This document shows, in pieces, positions 8,497 to 15,096 of a stretch of 15,096 nt of DNA (positions are counted from its first letter, which is position 1; every line of letters begins with the position of its first letter). The DNA is from Trichomonas tenax (taxonomy: Eukaryota; Parabasalia; Trichomonadida; Trichomonadidae). Where the stretch lies: assembly GCA_023091735.1 (NCBI GenBank), contig JALKBU010001192.1:1-15096 (forward strand), in the 5' to 3' direction. The position numbers were made by a program, and so were the translations under genes. Below the pieces are notes generated by a model. The model was not told the DNA's origin. It saw only the letters and a program-made list of their open reading frames with translations, and did no database searches.

Positions 8497-9626
8497 TTAC
8501 CGTCCTTTAAATATATTTATATATGTGTGTATTATAAACTGTTATTGATCAAATTTGAATTTGATATTTTTTCAAAAGAATAATATCAACCTAAAAATAT
8601 AAACTAAATATAATAGGCTACTGATATGAAGTTTATATTTATATCATACAAAGTATAAAAAAAGACTTTTTAAAATAGTTGATATTCATTTATAATTTTT
8701 ATGTCAAAGATTTAAAAGAGGTTAAGAGCTGTGGATACATATGTTACAATTGTTTAATAGTCAAGAATAATATTTTTTTTGAAAATTTAAATAAGTGATT
8801 TTGGGTTATGAGACTTCATATATAGTTTTATTTTGATATAAAAATGTAATTCGATGATTGCTTAAGTTATAAGAGGAAAAATGTTATGAAATCAAAATTT
8901 CATCGATAATTTAAAATTTGACTTAGTAATTCGATACAATGTAATGAACTATAAACGAAAATCATATTTACAACTTCTGATTTCTGCAATGTAAAGAAAT
9001 GCCAAAAAAAGTGTTTCAACTCTAGGGGTCAGAACCAGATCAAACATGTATGGGCAGATATAACTCTTGTGTGATGTCATACATAGTTGTAGTGTTAAAC
9101 ATATATAATATCGTTTCATATTTTTCATTAACAATTTGATATCAGCTTATTATTGAGTAAATAGCAATATTTATTATAAATATATCATATTACAACAACA
9201 TAGTAACATATTACAAATAATACAAGCTCCTAATTGAATAATTGTTAAGTATCTTAATTTATAAATACACAAAATCATTGTGGAGACGACAATATGCATA
9301 TATGAATGCACATATTACATGTTTTGAATGTGATACATCAACTTATACTCATAGCCTCCCAATGAAATTGCTGAAACTATTGATTAATAAAAATAAAGTA
9401 TTCAAAAATAAAAACTATGGAAAAATAATTATCATCAGATATATTATTTTATTAATGTAAACAGTGTCAAATAAATTGTGAAAAAACGTGACTTTTAACC
9501 TTATCCACTTTTTAAAATATGGTTTATTATAACATTTACATAATGCTAATTTTGCCAATTTTGGTCGCTGAAACCCAAATTTGAGAGTTAAAACACTTCT
9601 CAAAAAAAATCGAAAAAATTGTTTCC
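8497..9626. other. Long AT-rich spacer, no gene recognised
   Basis: This 1.1 kb stretch holds only short frames (for example 8949-9134 minus, 9242-9460 plus) without recognisable motifs and with AT-driven composition. No tRNA, repeat array or obvious relic was found. TTTAAA at 8509-8514 could provide the poly(A)-type UAAA of the upstream gene. Confidence 0.5.
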
Positions 9627-9638
9627 GTCACTTTTCAT
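9627..9638 (+). promoter_or_regulatory. Initiator TCACTTT of the MOB1 gene
   Basis: GTCACTTTTCAT contains TCACTTT, the trichomonad initiator, with the presumed start A at 9630, 17 nt before the ATG at 9647. It argues that the in-frame ATG at 9581 lies upstream of the transcript start and is not used. Confidence 0.65.
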
Positions 9639-9646
9639 TTCATCAA

Positions 9647-10288
9647 ATGAGTTTTATGAAATGGCTGAAAGGCGACAAAGGCACAATAAGGCCTTTGAAG
9701 GAACTCCCTCCTGAGCACAGGAGCTACAAATTACAGAAGCTTTCACAGGCCACACTCGGTGCTGGAAATATGAAAGAGAACGTGAGACTTCCAAAGGGCG
9801 AAAACATTAATGATTGGCTCGCTTCACACGTTGTCGATTTCTACGATACTCTTGTTTCCCTTTATTCTCTTATTAAAGACGAATGCACTGAAAAATCATG
9901 CCCAGAAATGAAGGCAGGACCAGGATTCACTTACGCTTGGCAGGATAATGATAAATACAAGAAGTCAACCATCGTTCCTGCTCCTCAATATATCGAACTC
10001 GTTTTTGATTGGGTTGCTTCACAAGTTGATAATGAGGCCATCTTCCCATCAAACCCAGATGTTCCTTTCCCAAGTGATTTTAAGGCTGTTGTTTCCAAGA
10101 TCTTCCAGCGCTATTTTAGAATTTACGCTCATATTTTCCATCATCACCGCCATCACATGACGGTTGTTGGTGGTGAGCCACACTTGAATACTACATTTAA
10201 GCACTTCATGTATTTTGTACATGAATTTGATTTAATCCCAGAAGCTCAACTCGCTCCTCTCAAGGACATCATTCCTGTTTTTGATTAA
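9647..10288 (+). CDS. MOB1: MOB1-family kinase activator
   Basis: The 213-residue protein matches MOB1 over its full length (human MOB1A 216 aa). MOB1 proteins bind and activate NDR/LATS kinases in the Hippo and mitotic-exit pathways. The zinc site is complete: Cys80 and Cys85 in ECTEKSCPEM, and His162 and His167 in the YAHIFHHH segment. Other marks are LGAGNMKENVRLPKGE near residue 40, FPSNPDVPFP near 133, and HLNTTFKHFMYFVHEFDLI near the end. The frame extends upstream to an ATG at 9581, but those 22 codons precede the initiator at 9627 and have no family counterpart, so I place the start at 9647; an ATG at 9656 is a possible alternative. The TAA stop is followed by A, so the UAAA poly(A)-type signal overlaps the stop, a known trichomonad arrangement. 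Confidence 0.95.
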   Translation: MSFMKWLKGDKGTIRPLKELPPEHRSYKLQKLSQATLGAGNMKENVRLPKGENINDWLASHVVDFYDTLVSLYSLIKDECTEKSCPEMKAGPGFTYAWQDNDKYKKSTIVPAPQYIELVFDWVASQVDNEAIFPSNPDVPFPSDFKAVVSKIFQRYFRIYAHIFHHHRHHMTVVGGEPHLNTTFKHFMYFVHEFDLIPEAQLAPLKDIIPVFD

Positions 10289-10289
10289 A
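10286..10289 (+). terminator. UAAA overlapping MOB1 stop codon
   Basis: The stop codon TAA plus the next base forms TAAA, the poly(A)-signal configuration described for Trichomonas. Support is positional only. Confidence 0.45.
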
Positions 10290-10534
10290 CCACTTAAATG
10301 ATTACGGTATTCAACATAATAATTCTGATGCTATTATATTTCTTTTATTTAAAAGATTTCATATTAACTAAACCAAATGCTATTAGGAAATTAACACATT
10401 GACATGATCAGAAAAGAAATTTTACCAAATCGAGTTAATCTGACTAAATTAATCATAAAATACAAAAAGTAGTGTTTTAAAATTGTAATATTTTCAATGT
10501 TGAATATATTCCACATAATTATTTTACTTTAAAT

Positions 10535-10540
10535 TCATTT
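10535..10540 (+). promoter_or_regulatory. TCATTT initiator abutting a start codon
   Basis: TCATTT fits the initiator consensus and is followed immediately by the ATG at 10541. If the A at 10537 is the transcript start, the leader is only 4 nt. Confidence 0.45.
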
Positions 10541-11959
10541 ATGGAGAATGATTATAAGTTATCTTTAACATCAAATCAACAACAAACACAAAATATTTCA
10601 CATAATACTGAAAAACTCGAAAATGAAGGTAAAGAGATACAAATTGTCGCTCAAATCGAAGTAATTTACAACAATTTTTCAAATAATATTCCACAAAGCT
10701 TAGATTTCGTTTACAACATATGTAGAGTTAACAGCAAGCCAATTAGAGATACTCTTAAGATGTACAATTTTGCAGATTTGATATTTAATTTGATTCCTGA
10801 AATTCATGATAGCAATATACTATCTATGGCATTGGTTTCCATTGCTATATACATTGGTGTATTTCCTGAATACATAAATTCGGAGTTTCTTTTATATTCC
10901 ACAAATTTGATAATTGAAATTGTAGAAATTTCGCCAACTACAATACCATTGATTAGCAGTTACATTACTCTTACAAAATCTCTTCTTACAGATCCAGATT
11001 CCTTGTTTTTTATTAATGAGCAATTTCTTCCTTATTTATCTAACAAATTCCTTGTGCCAGGACTAGAAAGCATATCAATTTCGATTCTCAAGATCACACA
11101 GAAACTGATTTATTTCATTTCCCAAATACAAATCGAAGAAAATCCGGAAAAAGTTGAAATTTATAATAGAATAAATAAAGATGTTGTTGACTTGGCAATG
11201 AACTTGATTATGAATGAGAACACATCAGATTTGATAACAGAAAGAACAAACCTGCTCTATGACCTGCTTAAATACCCAGATTTATTGTCTGAAGAAGATG
11301 CGCAAACTGCGCTTGAATCAATTTTATATTATGACAGACCTTCGATCAAAGAGATCTTCAATTTATTTGCTATTTGGAAAGACTTTGATTCCCTTCTCGA
11401 TGTTATTGTTATTTATGCCCATGACTGTTTAGAAACGGCGATGCTTGATACTTCTGTAGATTTGAGGATATCAGCAATGAAAATGATGACAGCATTCATA
11501 CAAAAGGATAAAGATGGATTTAAAGGACAGTTTCTTTCATACATGCCTGAAGTGTTCATCAAGAATCTAATCAACATCATTTTCAATTGCTCTGTTTCAG
11601 AGTTATCTGCTGCAGGAACACTTTTATCATTAATAATCAAGGATTTCCCAGAGATGTTCGAGAATCCAATGTATTGGCTTCTAAATGAGAAAAGAGACAA
11701 TGAATGTTACAACATATTATTGGCAATAGACAAAGTTTCAGGAGGCGTTGAAAAACTCACATTGGATTTGTTCCTTGGATTGGAATATATTGGATCTCAC
11801 TTAAGAAAGATTAATCAAAACTCTGAATTATTCATTCAAGCACTGATAGATATAGGAATCAAAGATATGATTGTAGACAAAATAGATGAAGAAGGCTATG
11901 ACTCAGAGCTTCTCGAATATATCGTTGAAGATCTATTCGGGACAAATGAACCTGAATGA
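10541..11959 (+). CDS. Helical-repeat (armadillo-like) protein, function unknown
   Basis: The 472-residue protein is almost wholly alpha-helical in character from about residue 35 on. Leu/Ile/Val-rich amphipathic segments of 12-18 residues alternate with short polar turns, as in armadillo/HEAT-like folds (for example SNILSMALVSIAIYIGVFPE, VDLRISAMKMMTAFIQKDK and LSAAGTLLSLIIKDFPEMF). The N-terminal 30 residues are Gln/Asn/Ser-rich and probably disordered; the C-terminus is acidic. No signal peptide, membrane span or catalytic motif is seen. It has no recognisable orthologue by eye. A scaffold or binding role is an inference from the fold. Its composition is more AT-driven than MOB1 upstream, as is usual for fast-evolving trichomonad genes. 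The ATG at 10541 is chosen because it follows TCATTT and opens the long frame. Confidence 0.8.
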   Translation: MENDYKLSLTSNQQQTQNISHNTEKLENEGKEIQIVAQIEVIYNNFSNNIPQSLDFVYNICRVNSKPIRDTLKMYNFADLIFNLIPEIHDSNILSMALVSIAIYIGVFPEYINSEFLLYSTNLIIEIVEISPTTIPLISSYITLTKSLLTDPDSLFFINEQFLPYLSNKFLVPGLESISISILKITQKLIYFISQIQIEENPEKVEIYNRINKDVVDLAMNLIMNENTSDLITERTNLLYDLLKYPDLLSEEDAQTALESILYYDRPSIKEIFNLFAIWKDFDSLLDVIVIYAHDCLETAMLDTSVDLRISAMKMMTAFIQKDKDGFKGQFLSYMPEVFIKNLINIIFNCSVSELSAAGTLLSLIIKDFPEMFENPMYWLLNEKRDNECYNILLAIDKVSGGVEKLTLDLFLGLEYIGSHLRKINQNSELFIQALIDIGIKDMIVDKIDEEGYDSELLEYIVEDLFGTNEPE

Positions 11960-12348
11960 TTTCGATTTTTGTATAAGTTATTAATTTGTTGTTTGATTAA
12001 ATATACTATAGATATTACAAAAGTGACCTATTTACTCCCATTAAATAAGTAATATTAACGAAGTGTGTCATAATTCTTGTAATTTCAAAATGGAAAATCC
12101 ATCAATTCAAAAGAATATTTGATGAGTTATCAATTAAGTTCATTCTGATTAAGATGCGACAAAGCATAATATTCGGTAGTTGAGGCAATGCTAAGGATTA
12201 AATTAAATATGCTTATATTTCAATTAATATTATCCAATAAAATATTTTGATCAAAACATAATGAAATCTTTTTCAATTTGACTTCAAAGTGATAAAAAAG
12301 TTATTGTTGAAGTGTATAAAGATAAGGCAAGATAAATCAAAAATAAAG
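11960..12348. other. AT-rich spacer before tRNA gene
   Basis: No coding frame, relic or repeat of note. It contains the 3' flank of the helical-repeat gene and, at its right edge, leads into the Pol III terminator of the tRNA gene. Confidence 0.5.
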
Positions 12349-12353
12349 AAAAA
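12349..12353 (-). terminator. RNA polymerase III terminator (T5)
   Basis: Five A on the plus strand read as TTTTT on the minus strand, 5 nt after the 3' end of the tRNA. A run of four or more T in the coding strand ends Pol III transcription. Confidence 0.75.
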
Positions 12354-12358
12354 GTTAT

Positions 12359-12430
12359 GCCTACGACCGGAGTTGAACCGGCGACCTTGCGCTTACAAGG
12401 CGCACGCAATAACCACTATGCTACGCAGGC
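12359..12430 (-). tRNA. tRNA-Thr (anticodon UGU)
   Basis: On the minus strand 72 nt fold into a full cloverleaf. The 7-bp acceptor stem is GCCTGCG/CGTAGGC with one G-U pair. The D arm contains AGTGGTTAT. The 5-bp anticodon stem TGCGC/GCGCA carries the loop CTTGTAA, giving anticodon TGT, which reads ACA (Thr). The variable loop is AGGTC, and the T arm is GCCGG-TTCAACT-CCGGT. Internal Pol III promoters are both present: A box TAGCATAGTGG and B box GGTTCAACTCC. There is no intron and no encoded CCA, as expected for a eukaryotic nuclear tRNA gene. Confidence 0.95.
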
Positions 12431-12563
12431 TTTACATTTATTCAATCATTACTTATCATAACAAAATAAAAAATAAGATAATGTAAAATTGTGTACGTTC
12501 GAATTTCGGTCTGAATTTCTTTTGGAAATCTCGCTTTTGACTTAAAAATCTAGACTTAGTCCA

Positions 12564-13917
12564 ATGGTCCTCGTTTCTTTCCAAATGATTCATCTTCCTT
12601 TACCGAAAATCAATCCACATCCCGTTCTTTACAGTTTTAATCCGATACCTCCATCACCGCGTGTTAGCAACCCAACTTCTGCACGATCGTCAAATCCCAG
12701 GTTCAGTAGGACACCTGGGTCAGCAAAAAAACTAAAGAAATTTCGCCACTTATTCCAAGTGGCCCAATAACACCGAATGAAGCGAAGGCATCATACTCAG
12801 CATTACTCACTCCTTACGAATTGACTGAAATCAACGATTTTGATGAAATTTTCTATCTCGGTATTCCGAGTAAAAAGCTTAAGGTAAAGCCTGAACAAGG
12901 CAAAGATAATTTTGGCTTTGATGATTCAGCACATCACTACAAAGCTATTATCGGTGATCATCTCGCTTATCGATTCGAAATTAAAGCTGTTTTTGGAAAA
13001 GGCGCATTTGGACAAGTTTTGAAGTGCTATGATCATAAAACGAAGAAGCAAATCGCTATAAAGCTTGTCATCAAGAATCGAAGTTGCAATTATTCAACAT
13101 CTGAACAGAAAAGATCCTGATAACGAGAACAGCATCATCAGGATATTCGAACCATATCGCGTCCACATTCGAGATTTTAGGACAAAATCTTTATGAATAT
13201 TCGAGATCGATTCACTTCAAACCAATGACATCCAATCAGATTCGATCGATTGCTAAGCACATGCTTCAAGCATTAGCATTCTGTCACAGTAACAACATCG
13301 TGCACTGCGATATGAAACCAGAGAATGTTCTCCTTCTTCCGAATTCCAATATGCATTGCAAAGTTATCGATTTCGGCTCCGGTTGTTTAATCGGGAACCA
13401 AAAGTATGAATATATTCAGTCAAGGTTCTACAGAGCACCAGAAGTTATTCTTGGAATCAAGTACGGACCGCCAATGGATATATGGAGCTTCGCTTGCATT
13501 ATTGTTGAAATGCACATCGGTCGTCCACTGTTTCCTGGTGAAAACGAACCAGATACATTGGAAATGATCATGGAACTATTCGGTGTTCCTCCAAAATCGA
13601 TGATTGATAGTTGCAAACGAAGAAGCTGCTACTTCGATCACAACGGAAATCTTCTGGCTCGCATTAGAACAAAGAAGCAAAGAAGACCCAGATCATCGAA
13701 TTTAAGAGCCGCGACGAAATTCTCAGATCCAAATTTACTCGATTTCCTTGGAAGATGTTTCACATGGGAACAAGAGAAAAGAATGACAGCACACGAAGCT
13801 CTGAATCACCCATGGTTCTCCGTTGTCAAGACAATCAGAAAGAGCTCAAGAGCATTCTCAGCGGGACCAAGCAGCAAGATTCTTTCGGGATTAACACAAA
13901 ATAGATATATTGATTAA
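12564..13917 (+). pseudogene. DYRK-family protein kinase, broken by three frame changes
   Basis: Spliced by eye across frames, this is a DYRK-type kinase (CMGC group). It has a Pro/Ser-rich N-terminal tail and a DYRK-homology box (LTPYELTEINDFDEIFYLG). The glycine loop is GKGAFGQV, the lysine motif IAIKLV, and the catalytic loop HCDMKPEN with the DYRK-type Cys. Then follow DFGSGC, the activation loop YEYIQSRFYRAPE with its YxY, DIWSFACI, GRPLFPGENE and a final HPWF. Frame changes occur at the A7 run 12725-12731, near 13077-13080 just after IKLVIKN, and near 13150-13154 after RIFE. At the second and third breaks roughly eight and five residues usual in the family are absent, so these look like short deletions and not introns. 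Catalytic residues survive in the pieces, so the decay is recent. Sequencing error could explain the A7 break but less easily the other two. Confidence 0.8.
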
Positions 13918-14032
13918 TTTTTGTTATGTTTTGTAAATTATTCAATCTATTTATCACATTTCAGCTCCTAACGCATGCAAATACTCAAATATAAATTTTT
14001 GATTGTTAATATTAGTTGTCAATTGCAATTTT

Positions 14033-14052
14033 GATACTATATTCATAGTATC
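14033..14052. terminator. Perfect 8-bp hairpin between convergent genes
   Basis: GATACTAT and ATAGTATC form a perfect 8-bp inverted repeat around the loop ATTC. It lies between the 3' ends of the kinase relic (+) and the OsmC-like relic (-), so it could form in either transcript. A role in 3'-end formation is only a guess; it may be chance in AT-rich DNA. Confidence 0.3.
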
Positions 14053-14161
14053 CATACAGTAGCTTTGAAGAACATGTTACTTAAAATGTGATTTGTTTTG
14101 ATATTCATGATTTAATCTTTGAATTTTAAAAATAGTTTTGAATGAGTATTGATAATAGGTA

Positions 14162-14512
14162 TCATTTGATGGAGTGAGAGACCTTAGGTGGATTTTCGCA
14201 CGTTCCAAGAATCGGGCACAATCTTGACTTCGCTTGATTGACGTATTCCTCAAGCTTCGATCGCTCTAGTTCAGCATCAGTATTAATTGCAATTTTAATG
14301 TTATCAAGTCTCTTTCTTGGCTCATTTTCCCAATTAGCTTCAACATCAACATTTATCTTTTTATATTTAACATTCTGTCTACCGAAAAGGAATTTCAAGC
14401 AGCTGCCTGTGCTAACACCAATTTCCATAATGAAATAATCTGTTGGATTCGGTGAAGAACCTTTTCCTGCAGCAATCAGACTCACCATGTCATGCTCGCT
14501 GAGAGTGTATCA
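14162..14512 (-). pseudogene. OsmC-like protein, N-terminally truncated
   Basis: The 108-codon open part (ATG at 14488 to the stop at 14162) matches the C-terminal three quarters of an OsmC/Ohr-fold protein. It has GKGSSPNPTDYFIMEIGVSTGSC with the first reactive Cys, NVKYKKINVDVEANW, RLDNIKIAINTDAELERSKLEEY, and a second Cys in RLCPILGTCENPPKV. OsmC proteins reduce organic hydroperoxides using two cysteines, and both are kept. The N-terminal beta strands are missing. Codons continue in frame upstream of the ATG (YTLSEHD) up to an in-frame TGA at 14510-14512, with no OsmC-like text beyond it and no clear initiator. So it is probably a truncated copy, although a short expressed product from 14488 cannot be excluded. 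OsmC genes in protists are commonly held to be of bacterial origin. Confidence 0.7.
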
Positions 14513-14792
14513 ATCTGGTCCTTTTATCAATTGACATATACTACTATCATTGATTGCATCAAAATTTTCAATTTTTTCATAAAATCAAATTGGCGATGTT
14601 TTTACTATGTACAGAGGCCAAAATTTCATAGTTTTTCAAAAACAAAGCTATATTTACAATTATTTTCGGTGAAATAAAGTGGGACACGAAACACTTCCAT
14701 TCAAAAAAATCAAAATGTGAGGTGGAGCTTTCTCGTTAATAATATGAAAAAATTAGCCTCCATACGATAAGAAAGATTTTTCTATCAATAAA

Positions 14793-14810
14793 TCCCGCCG
14801 GCGCCAAAAA
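14793..14810 (-). promoter_or_regulatory. E2F-like site in a GC-rich patch
   Basis: Read on the minus strand, TTTTTGGCGCCGGCGGGA contains TTTGGCGC, which matches the E2F consensus TTTSSCGC, within an otherwise AT-rich region. It adjoins the transposon island and could equally be part of that element. Functional use is unproven. Confidence 0.25.
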
Positions 14811-14969
14811 ATTCCGTAAAAACACAAATTTTACCGCCAAGTTTCAATGACTCATTATTTCAAGTGGGCAGAACATCTCACTTCCTCTACCTCGGTGGGT
14901 TCTGGCTCATGTCAGCAAAGTCATGACGGAGTGGTTCAAGGGCAAGGCAGAGGTCCTCGAGTGGCCCGC

Positions 14970-14983
14970 CACACACACACACA
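14970..14983. repeat. (CA)7 microsatellite
   Basis: Seven CA units interrupt the transposase-like frame exactly where the SPDLN motif is expected. Slippage at such a run could have damaged the coding sequence. Confidence 0.8.
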
Positions 14984-14985
14984 AT

Positions 14986-15021
14986 GTGCACTCTGGCCAA
15001 CTAAAGTTGGCCGCCGTGCAC
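14986..15021. repeat. 36-bp interrupted dyad
   Basis: GTGCAC-tct-GGCCAACT-aa-AGTTGGCC-gcc-GTGCAC reads as an inverted repeat: a perfect 8-bp core (14995-15002 with 15005-15012), a 3-nt mismatch on each side, and matching GTGCAC arms. It could form a strong hairpin or bind a dimeric protein. Confidence 0.7.
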
Positions 15022-15096
15022 TGTTTCGCCTGTGTTTTTGTGTTTTTGGGGCTTCAATTTTAAGAAATTTGTGTTTTTGAAGGCTTGTTTGAGCAA

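Larger units (their letters stand above)
14851..15063 (+). pseudogene. Tc1/mariner-type transposase fragment, degenerate
   Basis: The open frame from after the TGA at 14848-14850 to TAA at 15061-15063 contains LAHVSKVMTEWFKGKAEVLEWPA (14902-14970). This is very like the segment preceding the third catalytic acid in Tc1/mariner DDE transposases, where H-S-K, EWF and the VLEWPA block are followed by SPDLNPIEN. Here a run of CA repeats (THTHN) replaces SPDLN, so the catalytic Asp of that motif is lost. The second DDE Asp, normally in DNA-x-x-H, is also not readable (WVLAH). The N-terminal DNA-binding part is absent. A different frame (14847-15080, starting MTHYF) overlaps and seems to be a shadow, though its first residues could be displaced transposase. 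Confidence 0.6.
14818..15078. mobile_element. Possible 261-bp element bounded by 14-bp inverted repeats
   Basis: AAAAACACAAATTT at 14818-14831 recurs as its exact reverse complement at 15065-15078. The pair encloses the transposase fragment, a CA microsatellite and a large dyad, in a block clearly richer in GC than its flanks. This would suit an internally deleted, non-autonomous derivative of a Tc1/mariner-type element. No TA duplication or longer terminal match is evident, and the repeats are A/T-rich, so the boundaries are uncertain and the element may extend past the window. Confidence 0.4.

Noticed and set aside
8949..9134. 61-codon minus-strand frame in the long spacer
   Set aside because: Composition and length are consistent with chance; no homologous text seen.
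9581..9646. N-terminal 22-codon extension of MOB1
   Set aside because: It lies mostly before the initiator at 9627, has no counterpart in the MOB1 family, and the ATG at 9647 gives the family-length protein.
12289..12486. 65-codon plus-strand frame across the tRNA locus
   Set aside because: It is the antisense of the tRNA-Thr gene and its flanks.
12661..12770. Kinase N-terminal tail as a separate small Pro/Ser-rich gene
   Set aside because: The frame continues into the DYRK box after one shift at the A7 run, so it belongs to the kinase relic.
13077..13154. Introns as the explanation for the kinase frame breaks
   Set aside because: The breaks show missing, not extra, sequence, and no trichomonad-type 5' splice site or branch/acceptor motif is present.
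14847..15080. 77-codon plus-strand frame starting MTHYF
   Set aside because: It overlaps the frame carrying the transposase motif and itself has no motif; most of it is a shadow.
1..15096. CRISPR array, phage or bacterial operon features
   Set aside because: No regularly spaced repeats, no ribosome-binding-site-led operons, and the genes are plainly eukaryotic.

Overview
The window looks like nuclear DNA of a parabasalid flagellate (a trichomonad such as Trichomonas or Tritrichomonas). It is AT-rich, and the genes are intronless and separated by AT-rich spacers. Several starts sit 3-35 nt downstream of an initiator of the TCA+1(C/T)TT type, and UAAA occurs at or just after some stop codons. 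It carries a flagellar central-pair gene, and relics of three protein families that are greatly expanded in trichomonads: ankyrin, BspA-like LRR and ALK/LTK-type glycine-rich. The genus cannot be fixed from the sequence alone.

Layout. 1-674 is spacer. 675-2360 (+) encodes a long coiled-coil protein of unknown role. Its 3' end faces that of an intact SPAG6/PF16 gene (2474-3994, -), which encodes an armadillo protein of the flagellar central pair. 4380-5925 is a graveyard on the minus strand: an ankyrin scrap, the C-terminal end of a BspA-like LRR protein with a frameshift, and a glycine-rich surface-protein relic with internal stops. After about 600 bp without a recognised gene comes the splicing factor Crooked neck/Clf1 (6544-8496, +). 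A 1.15 kb spacer follows, then MOB1 (9647-10288, +) and a divergent helical-repeat protein (10541-11959, +).

The last 3 kb is mixed. A tRNA-Thr(UGU) gene (12359-12430, -) has both internal Pol III boxes and a T5 terminator. Next is a DYRK-family kinase gene broken by three frame changes (12564-13917, +), then an N-terminally truncated OsmC-like gene (-). The right end is a GC-richer island holding a decayed Tc1/mariner-type transposase fragment, a CA microsatellite, a large dyad and a pair of 14-bp inverted repeats.

The live genes are conserved eukaryotic housekeeping genes (motility, spliceosome, Hippo/mitotic-exit-type signalling, translation) and do not form a pathway. I see no clear new biological system. 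The most informative material is the gene decay, the transposon island and the very short leaders.
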